NCBI GenBank assembly: GCA_910579965.1
Contig: CAJTWF010000007.1
Location: forward strand, 1 to 64,000
Direction of reading: 5' to 3'
Source of the DNA: an uncultured Oscillospiraceae bacterium
Lineage (GTDB): Bacteria > Bacillota > Clostridia > Oscillospirales > Oscillospiraceae
DNA length: 64,000 bases
Both the position numbers and the translations under genes were made by a program. The notes beneath the pieces were generated by a model that was not told the origin of the DNA, searched no databases, and saw nothing but the letters and a program-made list of their open reading frames with translations. How positions within the stretch are numbered: the stretch's first letter is position 1; every line of letters begins with the position of its first letter. This document shows positions 7,324-15,547 of the stretch, piece after piece.

Positions 7324-8453
7324 ACAGGAGACGGTACAGATTTCACCCCGGGGACTATGAGCTGGGGGAGAACGAGAAGTTCTACGGCGACATGGAGGCC
7401 CAGGGCTGGCGGCTGGTGAGCCGGGGGGCGTTTCTCAGCCGGTTCGCCCCCGCGGAGCCCAGCGCCGCCCGCTACCGGGTGGAGGTGGCGGAGGAGAACT
7501 ACTACGCCTACCTGTCTGACGAGGACATGGACGACGGGCGGCTGGCCGTGTTCGCGGACTGCGGCTGGGAGTTCGTCACAGGCCGGCGGCTTTTGCGGAT
7601 CTTCCGGGCCCCGGCGGGCAGCGACGCGCCGGAGTTCTACATGGACCCCCGCCAGCAGGCGGCCACCCTGAAGACCCTGCACCGGCAGCACCTCATCGGC
7701 TGGATACCCACCCTGTTCACGCTTCTGTTCAGCCTGTTCCTCCAGAGCCGGCGGCTGGGCGGGCTGGCCTACTTCCACCGGGCCTGGGTGGAGGAGACGG
7801 CGCTGTGCCTGCTGCTGCTTGCCGCAGTGGCGTGGCTGGCATACGTCAACCTCCACGCCGCGTGGCATGTGGGCCGGGTCATCCGGCGGATGAAGCGGGG
7901 CCAGCCCCTGGACCACAGCCCACGGAGCCGGCGGCATGTCCACCGGGCGGTGTGCTGGGGGCTGGCGGGGGCCATGGCCCTGTGCGGGATCCTGGCTGCG
8001 GCGCAGCGGATGGAGGCCCGGGCCGGGGAGCTGCCCCTTCTCACCACGGAGCCCTACCTGCTGCCGGGGGAGCTGGGCCTGCCGGGGGAGTGGACCCTGA
8101 AGGAGGGCAGCGTCACCCGCAGCCAGTCCCTCCTGGCGGACTGCTGGGACGTGTACGAGGAGATGTCCGCCCAGGGGAACACGGCGTGGATTTGGCAGGA
8201 TGTGTACCTGCTGGGGACGGAGAGGGCGGCTGTGGGCATGGCCCAGTCCCTGATGGGGACGGCCGTCTTCGGGGATCAGGGGAGAAGCTTCCGCGCCATA
8301 GACCCCGGGGGACTGGATATGGCCTGGGCTGCCGGGGATCTGGAGCTGGTGGCGGTGAAGGGACGGCTGGCGGCGCACATCACCTATATCGGGGACGGTT
8401 TTTGGGACCCCGCAGCCATTTGCGGAGCCCTGGAGGAAAAGTGGGCCGGGTGA
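7320..8453 (+). CDS. DUF2812 domain-containing membrane protein
   Basis: This 377-residue protein starts with a soluble domain of ~120 residues (NEKFYGDMEAQGWRLVS ... YRVEVAEEN ... DCGWEFVTGRRLLRIF), which matches the DUF2812 pattern found next to PadR regulators. Four hydrophobic segments follow near residues 125-150, 155-180, 210-235 and possibly one more. The C-terminal ~140 residues (LTTEPYLLPGELG ... AAHITYIGDGFWDPAAICGALEEK) look soluble. Function is unknown. The 4-bp overlap with padR implies co-expression and shared regulation. It ends in a strong hairpin. Confidence 0.7.
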   Translation: MNRRRYRFHPGDYELGENEKFYGDMEAQGWRLVSRGAFLSRFAPAEPSAARYRVEVAEENYYAYLSDEDMDDGRLAVFADCGWEFVTGRRLLRIFRAPAGSDAPEFYMDPRQQAATLKTLHRQHLIGWIPTLFTLLFSLFLQSRRLGGLAYFHRAWVEETALCLLLLAAVAWLAYVNLHAAWHVGRVIRRMKRGQPLDHSPRSRRHVHRAVCWGLAGAMALCGILAAAQRMEARAGELPLLTTEPYLLPGELGLPGEWTLKEGSVTRSQSLLADCWDVYEEMSAQGNTAWIWQDVYLLGTERAAVGMAQSLMGTAVFGDQGRSFRAIDPGGLDMAWAAGDLELVAVKGRLAAHITYIGDGFWDPAAICGALEEKWAG

Positions 8454-8467
8454 GGCATAAATAAAGA

Positions 8468-8496
8468 GGCCGGACCGGGGGATACCCGGTCCGGCC
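8468..8496. terminator. Terminator hairpin between convergent genes
   Basis: A perfect 12-bp stem (GGCCGGACCGGG / CCCGGTCCGGCC) with a 5-nt loop. On the minus strand it is followed by TCTTTATTT, so it best terminates the endolysin transcript; it also follows the DUF2812 gene. Confidence 0.7.
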
Positions 8497-8556
8497 GGAC
8501 TGCTGGAAAGCGTCCGCCTCATTTGTGCTGTTATCAAATCGCACCGGGGTGCGCGG

Positions 8557-9255
8557 TCAGTCCTTCTTCTCCTCCAGGAGCCCGGCCAGCTGGGCAAAGC
8601 GGTAGAGAACGGTGACCATCTGCTCCCGGGTCATCATGTCCTCCCACATATAGCCCGTTTGGCCGCCGCCGGTAATCAGACCCTTCTCCACGGCCCACTT
8701 CCGGGCCTCCTCGCTGTAGGGGCTGCTGTCGTTGTCCTGGAACTCCTGGCGCATCTGCTGCCAGAGAGCCTCGAACTGGTGGATATCCATAGGTTCCTCC
8801 TCCTCGCTCTGGTCCGGCTGGGCCGGGGGCATGGACGGGGGCAGCTCTCCGGCGCGGATCATGGCGTTGGTCCATTTCCCGTGGAGGTCCCACTGGATGT
8901 GGGGCTGGTCCGGAAAGCTCTGCCAGTCTCCGCCCCAGGAGAAGCCCATCCCCTTGGCGATGGCCGCGGCCTGCCGGAAAAAGTCCGGATCGCTGTACTC
9001 CTGGCCCTTCACATTCTTGCAGAAGTCCCAGGCCAGCCCCGCCTTGTCGGAGTGGAAGGTGGGCACGCGTCCGTTGGTGATGATGGCGCCGGGGCGGGTC
9101 CTGCCCTGCTGGTAGAGATACTCCTGATAGGCCTGATCCCGGACTGTGCTCGTCACCAGCACGTTCAGCCCCGCCTCACGGCAGCGCTCCTGCCACACCC
9201 GGCAGTTGGCTGCCACGTCGGAGCGCAGCAGCGCCACATCTCTGCTATGAAGCAT
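8557..9255 (-). CDS. Phage-type M15 peptidoglycan endopeptidase (endolysin)
   Basis: This 232-residue protein has an N-terminal M15 D,D/L,D-peptidase domain. SxxR substrate residues are in STVRDQAYQ, and zinc ligands are predicted at H68 and D77 (FHSDKAGLAWDF) and H119 (PHIQWDLHG). A Glu-rich linker (QSEEEEP) leads to a C-terminal region of ~75 residues with two SLH-like stretches (SEEARKWAVEKGLITGG, MMTREQMVTVLYRFAQLAGL), suggesting cell-wall attachment. There is no signal peptide, as in phage endolysins that depend on a holin. Its start overlaps the end of the holin-like gene by 11 bp. No phage structural genes are nearby, so this is a stranded or domesticated lysis pair. Confidence 0.85.
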   Translation of the reverse strand: MLHSRDVALLRSDVAANCRVWQERCREAGLNVLVTSTVRDQAYQEYLYQQGRTRPGAIITNGRVPTFHSDKAGLAWDFCKNVKGQEYSDPDFFRQAAAIAKGMGFSWGGDWQSFPDQPHIQWDLHGKWTNAMIRAGELPPSMPPAQPDQSEEEEPMDIHQFEALWQQMRQEFQDNDSSPYSEEARKWAVEKGLITGGGQTGYMWEDMMTREQMVTVLYRFAQLAGLLEEKKD

Positions 9256-9454
9256 CGCTTCCGCCTCCTGTCTCCCGCGTCTTCCGGCTCTGGGTGCCGA
9301 AATAGAACGCGATAATCACCGTGTAAATGGTCATGAAGTCCTTGGAGATGTCCCCCTTGCAGGCCATATAGGCGAAAACCGCCGTCAGGGCCAGGGTTAT
9401 CAGGGACTTGACGCTGAGCAGGTTGCTCAGCCGGTGGATGAGGGACGCTCGCAT
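9245..9454 (-). CDS. Holin-like small membrane protein
   Basis: This 69-residue protein starts at ATG 9454 behind a strong GGAGG. It has two hydrophobic stretches (SLITLALTAVFAYMACKG and FMTIYTVIIAFYFGTQ) and ends in a charged tail (SRKTRETGGGSDAS). The FxTVFTVIIAFYFGTQ-like second helix is typical of small Firmicutes phage holins. The gene overlaps the downstream M15 endolysin by 11 bp, the order expected for a lysis cassette. It would form membrane holes that release the signal-less endolysin. No promoter on this strand is obvious within the intergenic region it shares with the tRNA-Leu operon. Confidence 0.7.
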   Translation of the reverse strand: MRASLIHRLSNLLSVKSLITLALTAVFAYMACKGDISKDFMTIYTVIIAFYFGTQSRKTRETGGGSDAS

Positions 9455-9555
9455 CTTGAACCCTCCTCTCTCCTCTGCCAGTATATGCGGCAGAGGGGCC
9501 GGGGTGCGGCGGGGAGGAACGCTGGAAAAAGTTTTTGGATTTATGAAAAAATATG

Positions 9556-9584
9556 TTGACAAAGAGGGCGTCAGGCATTATAAT
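9556..9584 (+). promoter_or_regulatory. Promoter of the tRNA-Leu pair
   Basis: TTGACA at 9556-9561 and a perfect TATAAT at 9579-9584 with a 17-bp spacer, 40 bp before the first tRNA. Confidence 0.85.
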
Positions 9585-9624
9585 AACCATCGTTGGTTGT
9601 TCCGGAGCCGCGGGACGCGAGATG

Positions 9625-9708
9625 CGAGTGTGCTGGAACTGGTAGACAGGCACGTTTGAGGGGCGTGTGTCAACAGACGTACGGGTTCAAGTCCCGTCAC
9701 TCGCACCA
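9625..9708 (+). tRNA. tRNA-Leu (GAG)
   Basis: The acceptor stem GCGAGTG/CACTCGC is followed by encoded ACCA. The anticodon arm CACGT-TTGAGGG-GCGTG gives GAG, and the T arm reads ACGGG-TTCAAGT-CCCGT. The long variable arm (84 nt in total) is typical of a class II leucine tRNA. Confidence 0.93.
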
Positions 9709-9742
9709 CCCCCTTCTATCCGGCAGCCAGCACCCTATATGT

Positions 9743-9830
9743 GCGCGAGTGGTGGAATTGGCAGACTCGCTAGATTCAGGTTCTAGTGTCCAATACGGAC
9801 GTGCGGGTTCAAGTCCCGCCTCGCGCACCA
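9743..9830 (+). tRNA. tRNA-Leu (CAG)
   Basis: The acceptor stem GCGCGAG/CTCGCGC is followed by ACCA. The anticodon arm CTAGA-TTCAGGT-TCTAG gives CAG. It has a class II long variable arm. It lies 34 bp after tRNA-Leu(GAG), in the same transcript. Confidence 0.93.
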
Positions 9831-9837
9831 AGACAGA

Positions 9838-9869
9838 GCGGGCGTTCCCTTCCGGGAGCGCCCGCTTTT
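9838..9869 (+). terminator. Terminator of the tRNA-Leu operon
   Basis: A GC-rich stem (GCGGGCGTTCCC / GGGAGCGCCCGC) with a 4-nt loop, followed by TTTT. Confidence 0.85.
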
Positions 9870-9918
9870 CGCATACCGGAGCAAGCCCGCATCCCACCCG
9901 AAAAGGAGTAACACCGCC

Positions 9919-10794
9919 ATGACCACGCCCCGCGTCGCAGCTATCCACGATCTCAGCGGCTTCGGCCGCTGCTCCCTCACCATCGTCATGCCCACCCTGT
10001 CCGCCATGGGGGTCCAGTGCTGTCCCCTGCCCACGGCCTATCTCTCCACCCACACCGGCGGCTTCACCGGCAGCACCTTTCTGGACCTCACGGACCAGAT
10101 GGCCCCTGTTACCGCCCACTGGCGGCAGCTGGAGCTTGCCTTTGACGCCGTGTACACCGGCTTCATGGGCAGCGCCCGGCAGATCGGCCTCACCGCCGCC
10201 TTTCTGGACGCCTTCTGCGGCAAGGGGCGGGCCCTGGCCGTGGTGGACCCGGTCATGGGGGACCACGGCAGGCCCTACCGGACCTACACCCCCCAGATGT
10301 GCCGGGCCATGGGGGAGCTGGCGGACCGGGCGGACGTGATCGTGCCCAACGCCACCGAGGCGGCGCTGCTGCTGGGGGTGGACTGGGAGCAGCTCCGCCT
10401 GGACCGGGCGGAGGACTGCCGGAGGTGGGCCCGGGCCCTGAGCCTGGACGGCCGGCGCAGCGTGGTCCTCACCGGGACCGCCCTGACCCCGGACGCCGCG
10501 GGGGCGGTGTGCTATGACCGGGACACGGGCTCCGCGGAGCTGGTCTCCGCCCCCCTGGCCCCGGGGGAGTTCCACGGAACCGGGGACCTCTTCGCCAGCG
10601 TCCTGGCCGGCGCGCTGGTCCGGGGCATGTCCCTGGTCCAGGGGGCGCAGCTGGCGGCGGACTTCACCAGCCGGTGCGCGGCCCGCACCGGAGCCCAGGA
10701 CCTGCCCCGGCGGGAGGGCGTCGACTTTGAGCCCCTGCTGTGGCGGCTGGGTCAGGCCATGGCATCTGACGAGAACAGGAGGACGATCCAATGA
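9919..10794 (+). CDS. Pyridoxamine/pyridoxal kinase (PfkB/ThiD type)
   Basis: This 291-residue protein matches clostridial pyridoxamine kinases. It starts with RVAAIHDLSGFGRCSLT and has a substrate region LSTHTGGFTG, VDPVMGDHGRPY, VPNATEAALLLG and the ATP/anion-hole segment FHGTGDLFASVLAGAL. It phosphorylates B6 vitamers to supply pyridoxal phosphate. The start follows AAAGGAG. Its stop overlaps the thyA ATG (ATGA at 10791-10794), so it heads the operon with thyA, folA and recG. B6 supply links naturally to PLP-dependent glycine hydroxymethyltransferase, which provides the methylene-folate used by ThyA; that functional link is inference. Confidence 0.85.
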   Translation: MTTPRVAAIHDLSGFGRCSLTIVMPTLSAMGVQCCPLPTAYLSTHTGGFTGSTFLDLTDQMAPVTAHWRQLELAFDAVYTGFMGSARQIGLTAAFLDAFCGKGRALAVVDPVMGDHGRPYRTYTPQMCRAMGELADRADVIVPNATEAALLLGVDWEQLRLDRAEDCRRWARALSLDGRRSVVLTGTALTPDAAGAVCYDRDTGSAELVSAPLAPGEFHGTGDLFASVLAGALVRGMSLVQGAQLAADFTSRCAARTGAQDLPRREGVDFEPLLWRLGQAMASDENRRTIQ

Positions 10795-11621
10795 GTTACG
10801 CCGATCAGGTATTTATCAGCGTCTGCCGGGACATTCTGGCGGAGGGGTTCTGGGACACGGACCTGCCCGTGCGGCCCCGGTGGACCGACGGAACCCCCGC
10901 CCACACGGTGAAGAAATTCGGCGTGGTGAACCGCTACGATCTCCGTGAGGAGTTCCCCATCATGACCCTGCGGCCCACGGCCTTTCGCAGCTGCGTGGAC
11001 GAGCTTCTGTGGATCTGGCAGAAGAAGTCCAACCGGATCGCCGACCTCCGCTCCCACATCTGGGACGCCTGGGCCGATGAGGAGGGCACCATCGGCAGGG
11101 CCTACGGCTACCAGCTGGGGGTGCGCCACCAGTACGGCGACGGCTGGTTTGACCAGGTGGACCGGGTGCTCAAGGACCTGCGGGAGAACCCGGCCAGCCG
11201 GCGGATGGTCACCAGCCTCTTCAACCACCACGATCTCCACCGGATGGGCCTCTACCCCTGCGCCTGGTCCATGACCTTCAACGTCACCGGCAATACCCTC
11301 AACGCTGTGCTCAACCAGCGCAGCCAGGATATGCTCACCGCCAGCAACTGGAACGTGTGCCAGTACGCGGTGCTCCTGCACATGATGGCCCGCTCCACGG
11401 GCCTGGAGGCGGGGGAGCTGGTCCACGTCATCGCGGACTGCCACATCTATGACCGCCACGTGCCCCTGGTGGAGGAGATCATCCGCCGGGAGCCCCGTCC
11501 GGCCCCCCGGCTGGTGATTGACCCGGACGTGACGGACTTCTACGGCTTCACCGTGGACAGCTTCCGGCTGGAGGGCTACGAGCCCTGGGCCTTTGGGGAG
11601 AGAATTGAGGTGGCAGTATGA
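10791..11621 (+). CDS. thyA: Thymidylate synthase, Bacillus ThyA-like subtype
   Basis: This 276-residue enzyme converts dUMP and methylene-THF to dTMP and dihydrofolate. It follows the Bacillus subtilis ThyA (phage phi3T-like) layout: DGTPAHTVKKFG, LLWIWQKKSN, HIWDAWADEEGTIGRAYGYQLG, RRMVTSLFN. The catalytic Cys157 lies in LYPCAWSMTFNV, where the common PCHxxxQF of E. coli-type enzymes is replaced. A dUMP-binding QRSQDM and DCHIYDRH are present. The gene overlaps pdxK (4 bp) and folA (4 bp). FolA next door regenerates tetrahydrofolate from the dihydrofolate produced here. Confidence 0.92.
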   Translation: MSYADQVFISVCRDILAEGFWDTDLPVRPRWTDGTPAHTVKKFGVVNRYDLREEFPIMTLRPTAFRSCVDELLWIWQKKSNRIADLRSHIWDAWADEEGTIGRAYGYQLGVRHQYGDGWFDQVDRVLKDLRENPASRRMVTSLFNHHDLHRMGLYPCAWSMTFNVTGNTLNAVLNQRSQDMLTASNWNVCQYAVLLHMMARSTGLEAGELVHVIADCHIYDRHVPLVEEIIRREPRPAPRLVIDPDVTDFYGFTVDSFRLEGYEPWAFGERIEVAV

Positions 11622-12130
11622 ACGCCATTGCCGCTGTGAGCCGGGACTGGGGCATCGGCCGGGCCGGAGAGCTCCTCTTCCACATCCCCGAGGACCTGCG
11701 CCGCTTCCGGGCCCTCACCACCGGGGGTACGGTCATCATGGGCCGCAAGACCCTGGACTCCCTGCCCGGGGGGCGGCCCCTGCCCAACCGCCGCAATCTG
11801 GTCCTCACCCGGAACGCCGCCTTCTCCCGCCCCGGCGTGGAGACGGTCCGCTCCCTGGAGGAGCTTCTGGTCCTGCTGGAGGGGCAGGATCCGGACCGGG
11901 CATGGGTCTGCGGCGGCGGGGAGATCTACCGGCTGCTGCTGCCCTGGTGCAGGACCTGCCACATCACCCGGGTCTATGAGGCTCCGGAGAGCGATGCCTT
12001 CTTCCCGGATCTGGACCGTCTGCCCCAGTGGAGGCTCGCCCGGTCCGAGGCCGCCCTGGCCCACGGGGACACGGCCTATCAGTTTCTGGTCTACGAGGCG
12101 GAGGGGGAAGGGCTGCCATGCCGGAGCTGA
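11618..12130 (+). CDS. folA: Dihydrofolate reductase
   Basis: This 170-residue protein has the DHFR signature throughout: MNAIAAVSRDWGIGRAGELLFHIPEDLRRFRALT (start), GGTVIMGRKTLDSLPGGRPLPNRRNLVLT (NADPH site) and VCGGGEIYRLLLPWC. The substrate-binding acidic residue is the Glu in FHIPEDLRRF. It reduces dihydrofolate with NADPH. The ATG overlaps the thyA stop. The last 13 bp overlap the start of recG, so all four genes from pdxK to recG are probably translated from one message. Confidence 0.92.
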   Translation: MNAIAAVSRDWGIGRAGELLFHIPEDLRRFRALTTGGTVIMGRKTLDSLPGGRPLPNRRNLVLTRNAAFSRPGVETVRSLEELLVLLEGQDPDRAWVCGGGEIYRLLLPWCRTCHITRVYEAPESDAFFPDLDRLPQWRLARSEAALAHGDTAYQFLVYEAEGEGLPCRS

Positions 12131-14160
12131 GCACCAGCGTCCGCTATATCAAGGGCATCGGGGAGCAGCGAGCCAAGAGCCTGGAGAAGCTCCGGATCTT
12201 CACGCTGCGGGATCTGATCTCCTACTTTCCCCGGGATTATGAGGACCGCCGGACCTTCCGGAAGATCCGGGACCTGGAGCCGGGCGAGACCGCCTGCGTG
12301 ACGGCCATGGCCGCCGCGTCCCCCACCCTGAACCGGGTGCGGAAGGGCATGGAGCTGGTGAAGGTGCGGGCCGTGGACGAGACCGGCGCCCTGGACGTCA
12401 CCTTCTTCAATCAGACCTATATGCGAGACCATATCCGGGCCGGGGAGCACTACACCTTTTTCGGAAAGGCCGAGGTCCAGGGGAGCCGCCGGACCATGGT
12501 GAACCCCCTGGTGGAGCGGGAGAACAGCCGGACCATGACGGGCCGGATCATGCCCGTCTACCCCCTCACTGCCGGCATCTCCCAGCTGACCATGACCCGG
12601 TCCGTGGAGCAGGGGCTGGCGGCCTGCCGGGATCTGCTGCCGGACCCCCTGCCCGATGAGGTCCGCCGGGACCACCAGCTCTGCCACACGGGCTACGCCT
12701 ATGACCAGATCCACTTCCCCGACGACGAGAACACCCTGGCCATCGCCCGGCGGCGGCTGGCCTTTGAGGAGCTGTTCCTGCTGGCAATCGGTATGCAGGT
12801 CCTCAGCCGGCGGCGGGAGGAGCTGTCCTGCGCCCCCCTCCGGGATCTGGACCTCACCGCCTTCTATGGCAGTCTGCCCTTCTCCCTCACCGGGGCCCAG
12901 CAGCGGGCTGTGGATGAGATCCTGGCGGATCTGGCCTCCGGCCGGCCCATGAACCGGCTGGTCCAGGGGGACGTGGGGTCCGGCAAGACCATGGTGGCCG
13001 CGGCGGCCATGGTGTGCGCCGCCCGCAGCGGCCGCCAGACCGCCCTCATGGCCCCTACGGAGATTCTGGCGGAGCAGCACTACAAGGGCCTTGCCCCCCT
13101 GCTGGAGGGGCTGGGGATCCCCTGCGCCCTGCTCACCGGAGCCGCCCGGGCCAAGGAGCGGCGGGCGGTGCTGGAGGGGCTGGAGAGCGGCCGGCTCCAG
13201 GCGGTGATCGGCACCCACGCCCTCATCAGCCCGGATGTGACATACCGGGATCTGGGGCTGGTGGTCACGGACGAGCAGCACCGCTTCGGCGTGGGCCAGC
13301 GCTCGGCCCTGTCCGCCAAGGGGGAGCGGCCCCACCTGCTGGTCATGTCCGCCACCCCCATCCCCCGCACCCTGGCCCTCATGATCTATGGGGATCTGGA
13401 CGTTTCTGTCATTGACGAGCTGCCGCCGGGGCGGCAGAGGATCGACACCTTTGCCGTCACAGGGGCCTACCGCCCCCGCATCTACAAATTTCTGGCCAGG
13501 GAGATTGCCGCCGGCCGCCAGGCCTACATGATCTGCTCCATGGTGGAGGAGAACGGCGCCGATGACCGCAAGGCGGTCACGGAGTACGCCAGGGTTCTCC
13601 AGGAGCAGGTGTTCCCCCAGCTGCGGGTGGCCTGCGTCCACGGGCGGATGAAGGGGAGGGAGAAGGAGGCGGTGATGGCCGCCTTTGCCGGTGGGGAGGC
13701 GGACATTTTGGTGTCCACCACCGTGGTGGAAGTGGGCGTGGACGTGCCCAACGCCACGGTGATGGTCATTGAGGACGCGGACCGCTTCGGCCTCAGCCAG
13801 CTCCACCAGCTCCGGGGCCGGGTGGGCCGGGGGAAGCACAAGTCCTACTGCGTGCTGATTACCGACAACCGCAGCGAGGAGACCCTGGCCCGGATGCGGG
13901 TGATGGCCCAGACCGGGGATGGGTTCCGCATTGCGGAGGAGGATCTCCGCCTGCGGGGGCCCGGCGACTTCTTCGGCCGCCGCCAGCACGGCCTGCCGGC
14001 CCTGAAGGTGGCGGATCTGAGCTGGGACATGGCCCTGCTGAAGGAGGCCCAGCAGGCCGCCCGGGCGCTGCTGGACCGGGACCCGGGCCTGGAGGACCAC
14101 CCGCTCATCGCCCAGCGCACCCGGGAGCTGTTTGAGGCCAGCGAGGGGACGATGAATTAG
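12118..14160 (+). CDS. recG: ATP-dependent DNA helicase RecG
   Basis: This 680-residue protein has the normal RecG length. It has an N-terminal wedge/OB domain (LSTSVRYIKGIGEQRAKSLE, ALDVTFFNQTYM), helicase motif I GDVGSGKT near residue 285, motif Ia APTEILAEQHY, motif II DEQH near residue 385 (VVTDEQHRFGVGQR), motif III MSATPIPRTLAL, motif V STTVVEVGVDVPNA and motif VI QLRGRVGRG. The C-terminus contains the TRG region (GDGFRIAEEDLRLRGPGDFFGRRQHG). RecG remodels stalled forks and Holliday junctions. ATG 12118 overlaps folA by 13 bp. Confidence 0.95.
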   Translation: MPELSTSVRYIKGIGEQRAKSLEKLRIFTLRDLISYFPRDYEDRRTFRKIRDLEPGETACVTAMAAASPTLNRVRKGMELVKVRAVDETGALDVTFFNQTYMRDHIRAGEHYTFFGKAEVQGSRRTMVNPLVERENSRTMTGRIMPVYPLTAGISQLTMTRSVEQGLAACRDLLPDPLPDEVRRDHQLCHTGYAYDQIHFPDDENTLAIARRRLAFEELFLLAIGMQVLSRRREELSCAPLRDLDLTAFYGSLPFSLTGAQQRAVDEILADLASGRPMNRLVQGDVGSGKTMVAAAAMVCAARSGRQTALMAPTEILAEQHYKGLAPLLEGLGIPCALLTGAARAKERRAVLEGLESGRLQAVIGTHALISPDVTYRDLGLVVTDEQHRFGVGQRSALSAKGERPHLLVMSATPIPRTLALMIYGDLDVSVIDELPPGRQRIDTFAVTGAYRPRIYKFLAREIAAGRQAYMICSMVEENGADDRKAVTEYARVLQEQVFPQLRVACVHGRMKGREKEAVMAAFAGGEADILVSTTVVEVGVDVPNATVMVIEDADRFGLSQLHQLRGRVGRGKHKSYCVLITDNRSEETLARMRVMAQTGDGFRIAEEDLRLRGPGDFFGRRQHGLPALKVADLSWDMALLKEAQQAARALLDRDPGLEDHPLIAQRTRELFEASEGTMN

Positions 14161-14314
14161 GGCGCGGCAGCGCAGCGGCGGCGATGCGTAAATGTATTCG
14201 CCGGTGAAACCGCCCTCCATACAGCAGAAGCACAGGATGTCCAAGGCGGGCGGCTACCCCATCCAGGCCACTGCCCGATCAGCTGGAATTTGCTGCGATT
14301 GAGGAAATCCTCTG
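14161..14314. other. recG-smpB spacer, no gene recognised
   Basis: The region between recG and the smpB promoter is GC-rich at its left end and becomes AT-rich towards the promoter. I see no RBS-led gene, RNA gene or terminator with a clear U-tract. Confidence 0.4.
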
Positions 14315-14343
14315 TTGCAGAGGCGTAATAATTGTGGTATAAT
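14315..14343 (+). promoter_or_regulatory. Promoter of smpB
   Basis: TTGCAG at 14315-14320 and TATAAT at 14338-14343 with a 17-bp spacer. A second TATAAT lies at 14348-14353. Confidence 0.7.
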
Positions 14344-14472
14344 TTCGTATAATGATTGTAATGTTACCATCTATTGGTCTCCTATGCCGTCATGCCGCTT
14401 GCGATTCGGCTGGAAACAGATTTTTCTGAAAAGGGCGCATCTGGAGAATGGATGCTGCACAGGGAGGTGCTC

Positions 14473-14937
14473 ATGGCAGAAAAAGGCGTCAAGGTAGCGG
14501 CACAGAACCGCAAGGCCCACCACGACTACTTTGTAGAGGACCGCTATGAGGCAGGTATCGAGCTGTTCGGTACGGAGGTCAAGTCAATCCGGGCGGGAAC
14601 GCTGAATTTGAAGGATTCCTACTGCATCGCCAAAAACGGGGAGATCTATCTCCACGGGATGCACATAAGCCCCTATGAGCACGGGAATATCTTCAACAGG
14701 GATCCGGAGCGTCCCAGGCGTCTGCTGATGCACAAGCGGGAGATCAACCGGCTTCAGGCCCTTGCCCAGCAGGACGGATACGCGCTGGTTCCCCTCAGTG
14801 TTTATTTTAAGAACGCCCGGGTAAAGATTGAGGTGGGCCTCTGCAAGGGAAAGAAAAATTATGACAAGCGGGACGCAATCGCCAAGCGGGACGCCAAGCG
14901 CGACATTGACCGGGCCATGAAGTCCTATAACCGATAG
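14473..14937 (+). CDS. smpB: SsrA-binding protein SmpB
   Basis: This 154-residue protein is the tmRNA partner in trans-translation. It has the N-terminal [20 protein letters not shown], the beta-barrel with [26 protein letters not shown], and the lysine-rich tail [28 protein letters not shown] that enters the ribosomal decoding centre. ATG 14473 has GGGAGGTG 4-6 bp upstream; in-frame upstream starts lack support. It is followed at 20 bp by a cyclophilin and then by the tmRNA gene itself, so both partners sit together. Confidence 0.95.
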   Translation: MAEKGVKVAAQNRKAHHDYFVEDRYEAGIELFGTEVKSIRAGTLNLKDSYCIAKNGEIYLHGMHISPYEHGNIFNRDPERPRRLLMHKREINRLQALAQQDGYALVPLSVYFKNARVKIEVGLCKGKKNYDKRDAIAKRDAKRDIDRAMKSYNR

Positions 14938-14957
14938 AACAGAGAGGAGAAATCAAA

Positions 14958-15503
14958 ATGAGCAATCCTATTGTCACAATCAAGCTGGAGAGCGGCGCGG
15001 TCATGACCGGGGAGCTGTACCCGGAGAAAGCTCCGAATACGGTCAACAACTTCATCGCCCTGGCCAACAGCGGCTACTATGACGGCTTGATCTTCCACCG
15101 GGTGATTCCCGGCTTCATGATCCAGGGCGGCTGCCCCCAGGGCGCCGGCACCGGCGGCCCGGGCTACGCCATCCGGGGTGAGTTCTCCGCCAACGGCTTT
15201 GAGAAAAACGACATCAAGCACACGCTGGGAGTGCTCTCCATGGCCCGGTCCGGCCATCCGGACAGCGCGGGCAGTCAGTTTTTCATCATGGTGGACGCGG
15301 CCCCCCATCTGGACGGACAGTACGCCGCTTTTGGCCGGATTACGGACAACGCGGAGGCGGCGGTTGAGGTGTCCCGGGTGCCGCGGAGCATGATGAACGA
15401 CAAGCCTAAAAAGCCGCAGGTGATTGCCTCCATCCGGGTGGACACCCAGGGCGAGGAGTACCCGGAGCCGGAGAAGAAGCAGGCGGCTGTAACAGAAATG
15501 TAA
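14958..15503 (+). CDS. Cyclophilin-type peptidyl-prolyl isomerase
   Basis: This 181-residue cytoplasmic enzyme has no signal peptide. Cyclophilin motifs are present: VMTGELYPEKAPNTVNNFIALANSGYYDGLIFHRVIPGFMIQGG near the N-terminus, GTGGPGYAIRGEF, LSMARSGHPDSAGSQFFIMV and LDGQYAAFGRI. The catalytic Arg is in FHRVIPGF. The C-terminal ~40 residues (PKKPQVIASIRVDTQGEEYPEPEK) are an extension past the core strand. It lies between smpB and ssrA with AGAGGAG upstream and no visible terminator before it, so it is probably co-transcribed with smpB. Confidence 0.92.
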   Translation: MSNPIVTIKLESGAVMTGELYPEKAPNTVNNFIALANSGYYDGLIFHRVIPGFMIQGGCPQGAGTGGPGYAIRGEFSANGFEKNDIKHTLGVLSMARSGHPDSAGSQFFIMVDAAPHLDGQYAAFGRITDNAEAAVEVSRVPRSMMNDKPKKPQVIASIRVDTQGEEYPEPEKKQAAVTEM

Positions 15504-15547
15504 TTTGCATTTCTCTGCGGACTGTGCTATGCTCAGTCCGCGTATAT

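Noticed and set aside
12091..14244. 717-codon frame antisense to recG
   Set aside because: Low-complexity Gly/His/Gln content and no ribosome-binding site; recG has every helicase motif.
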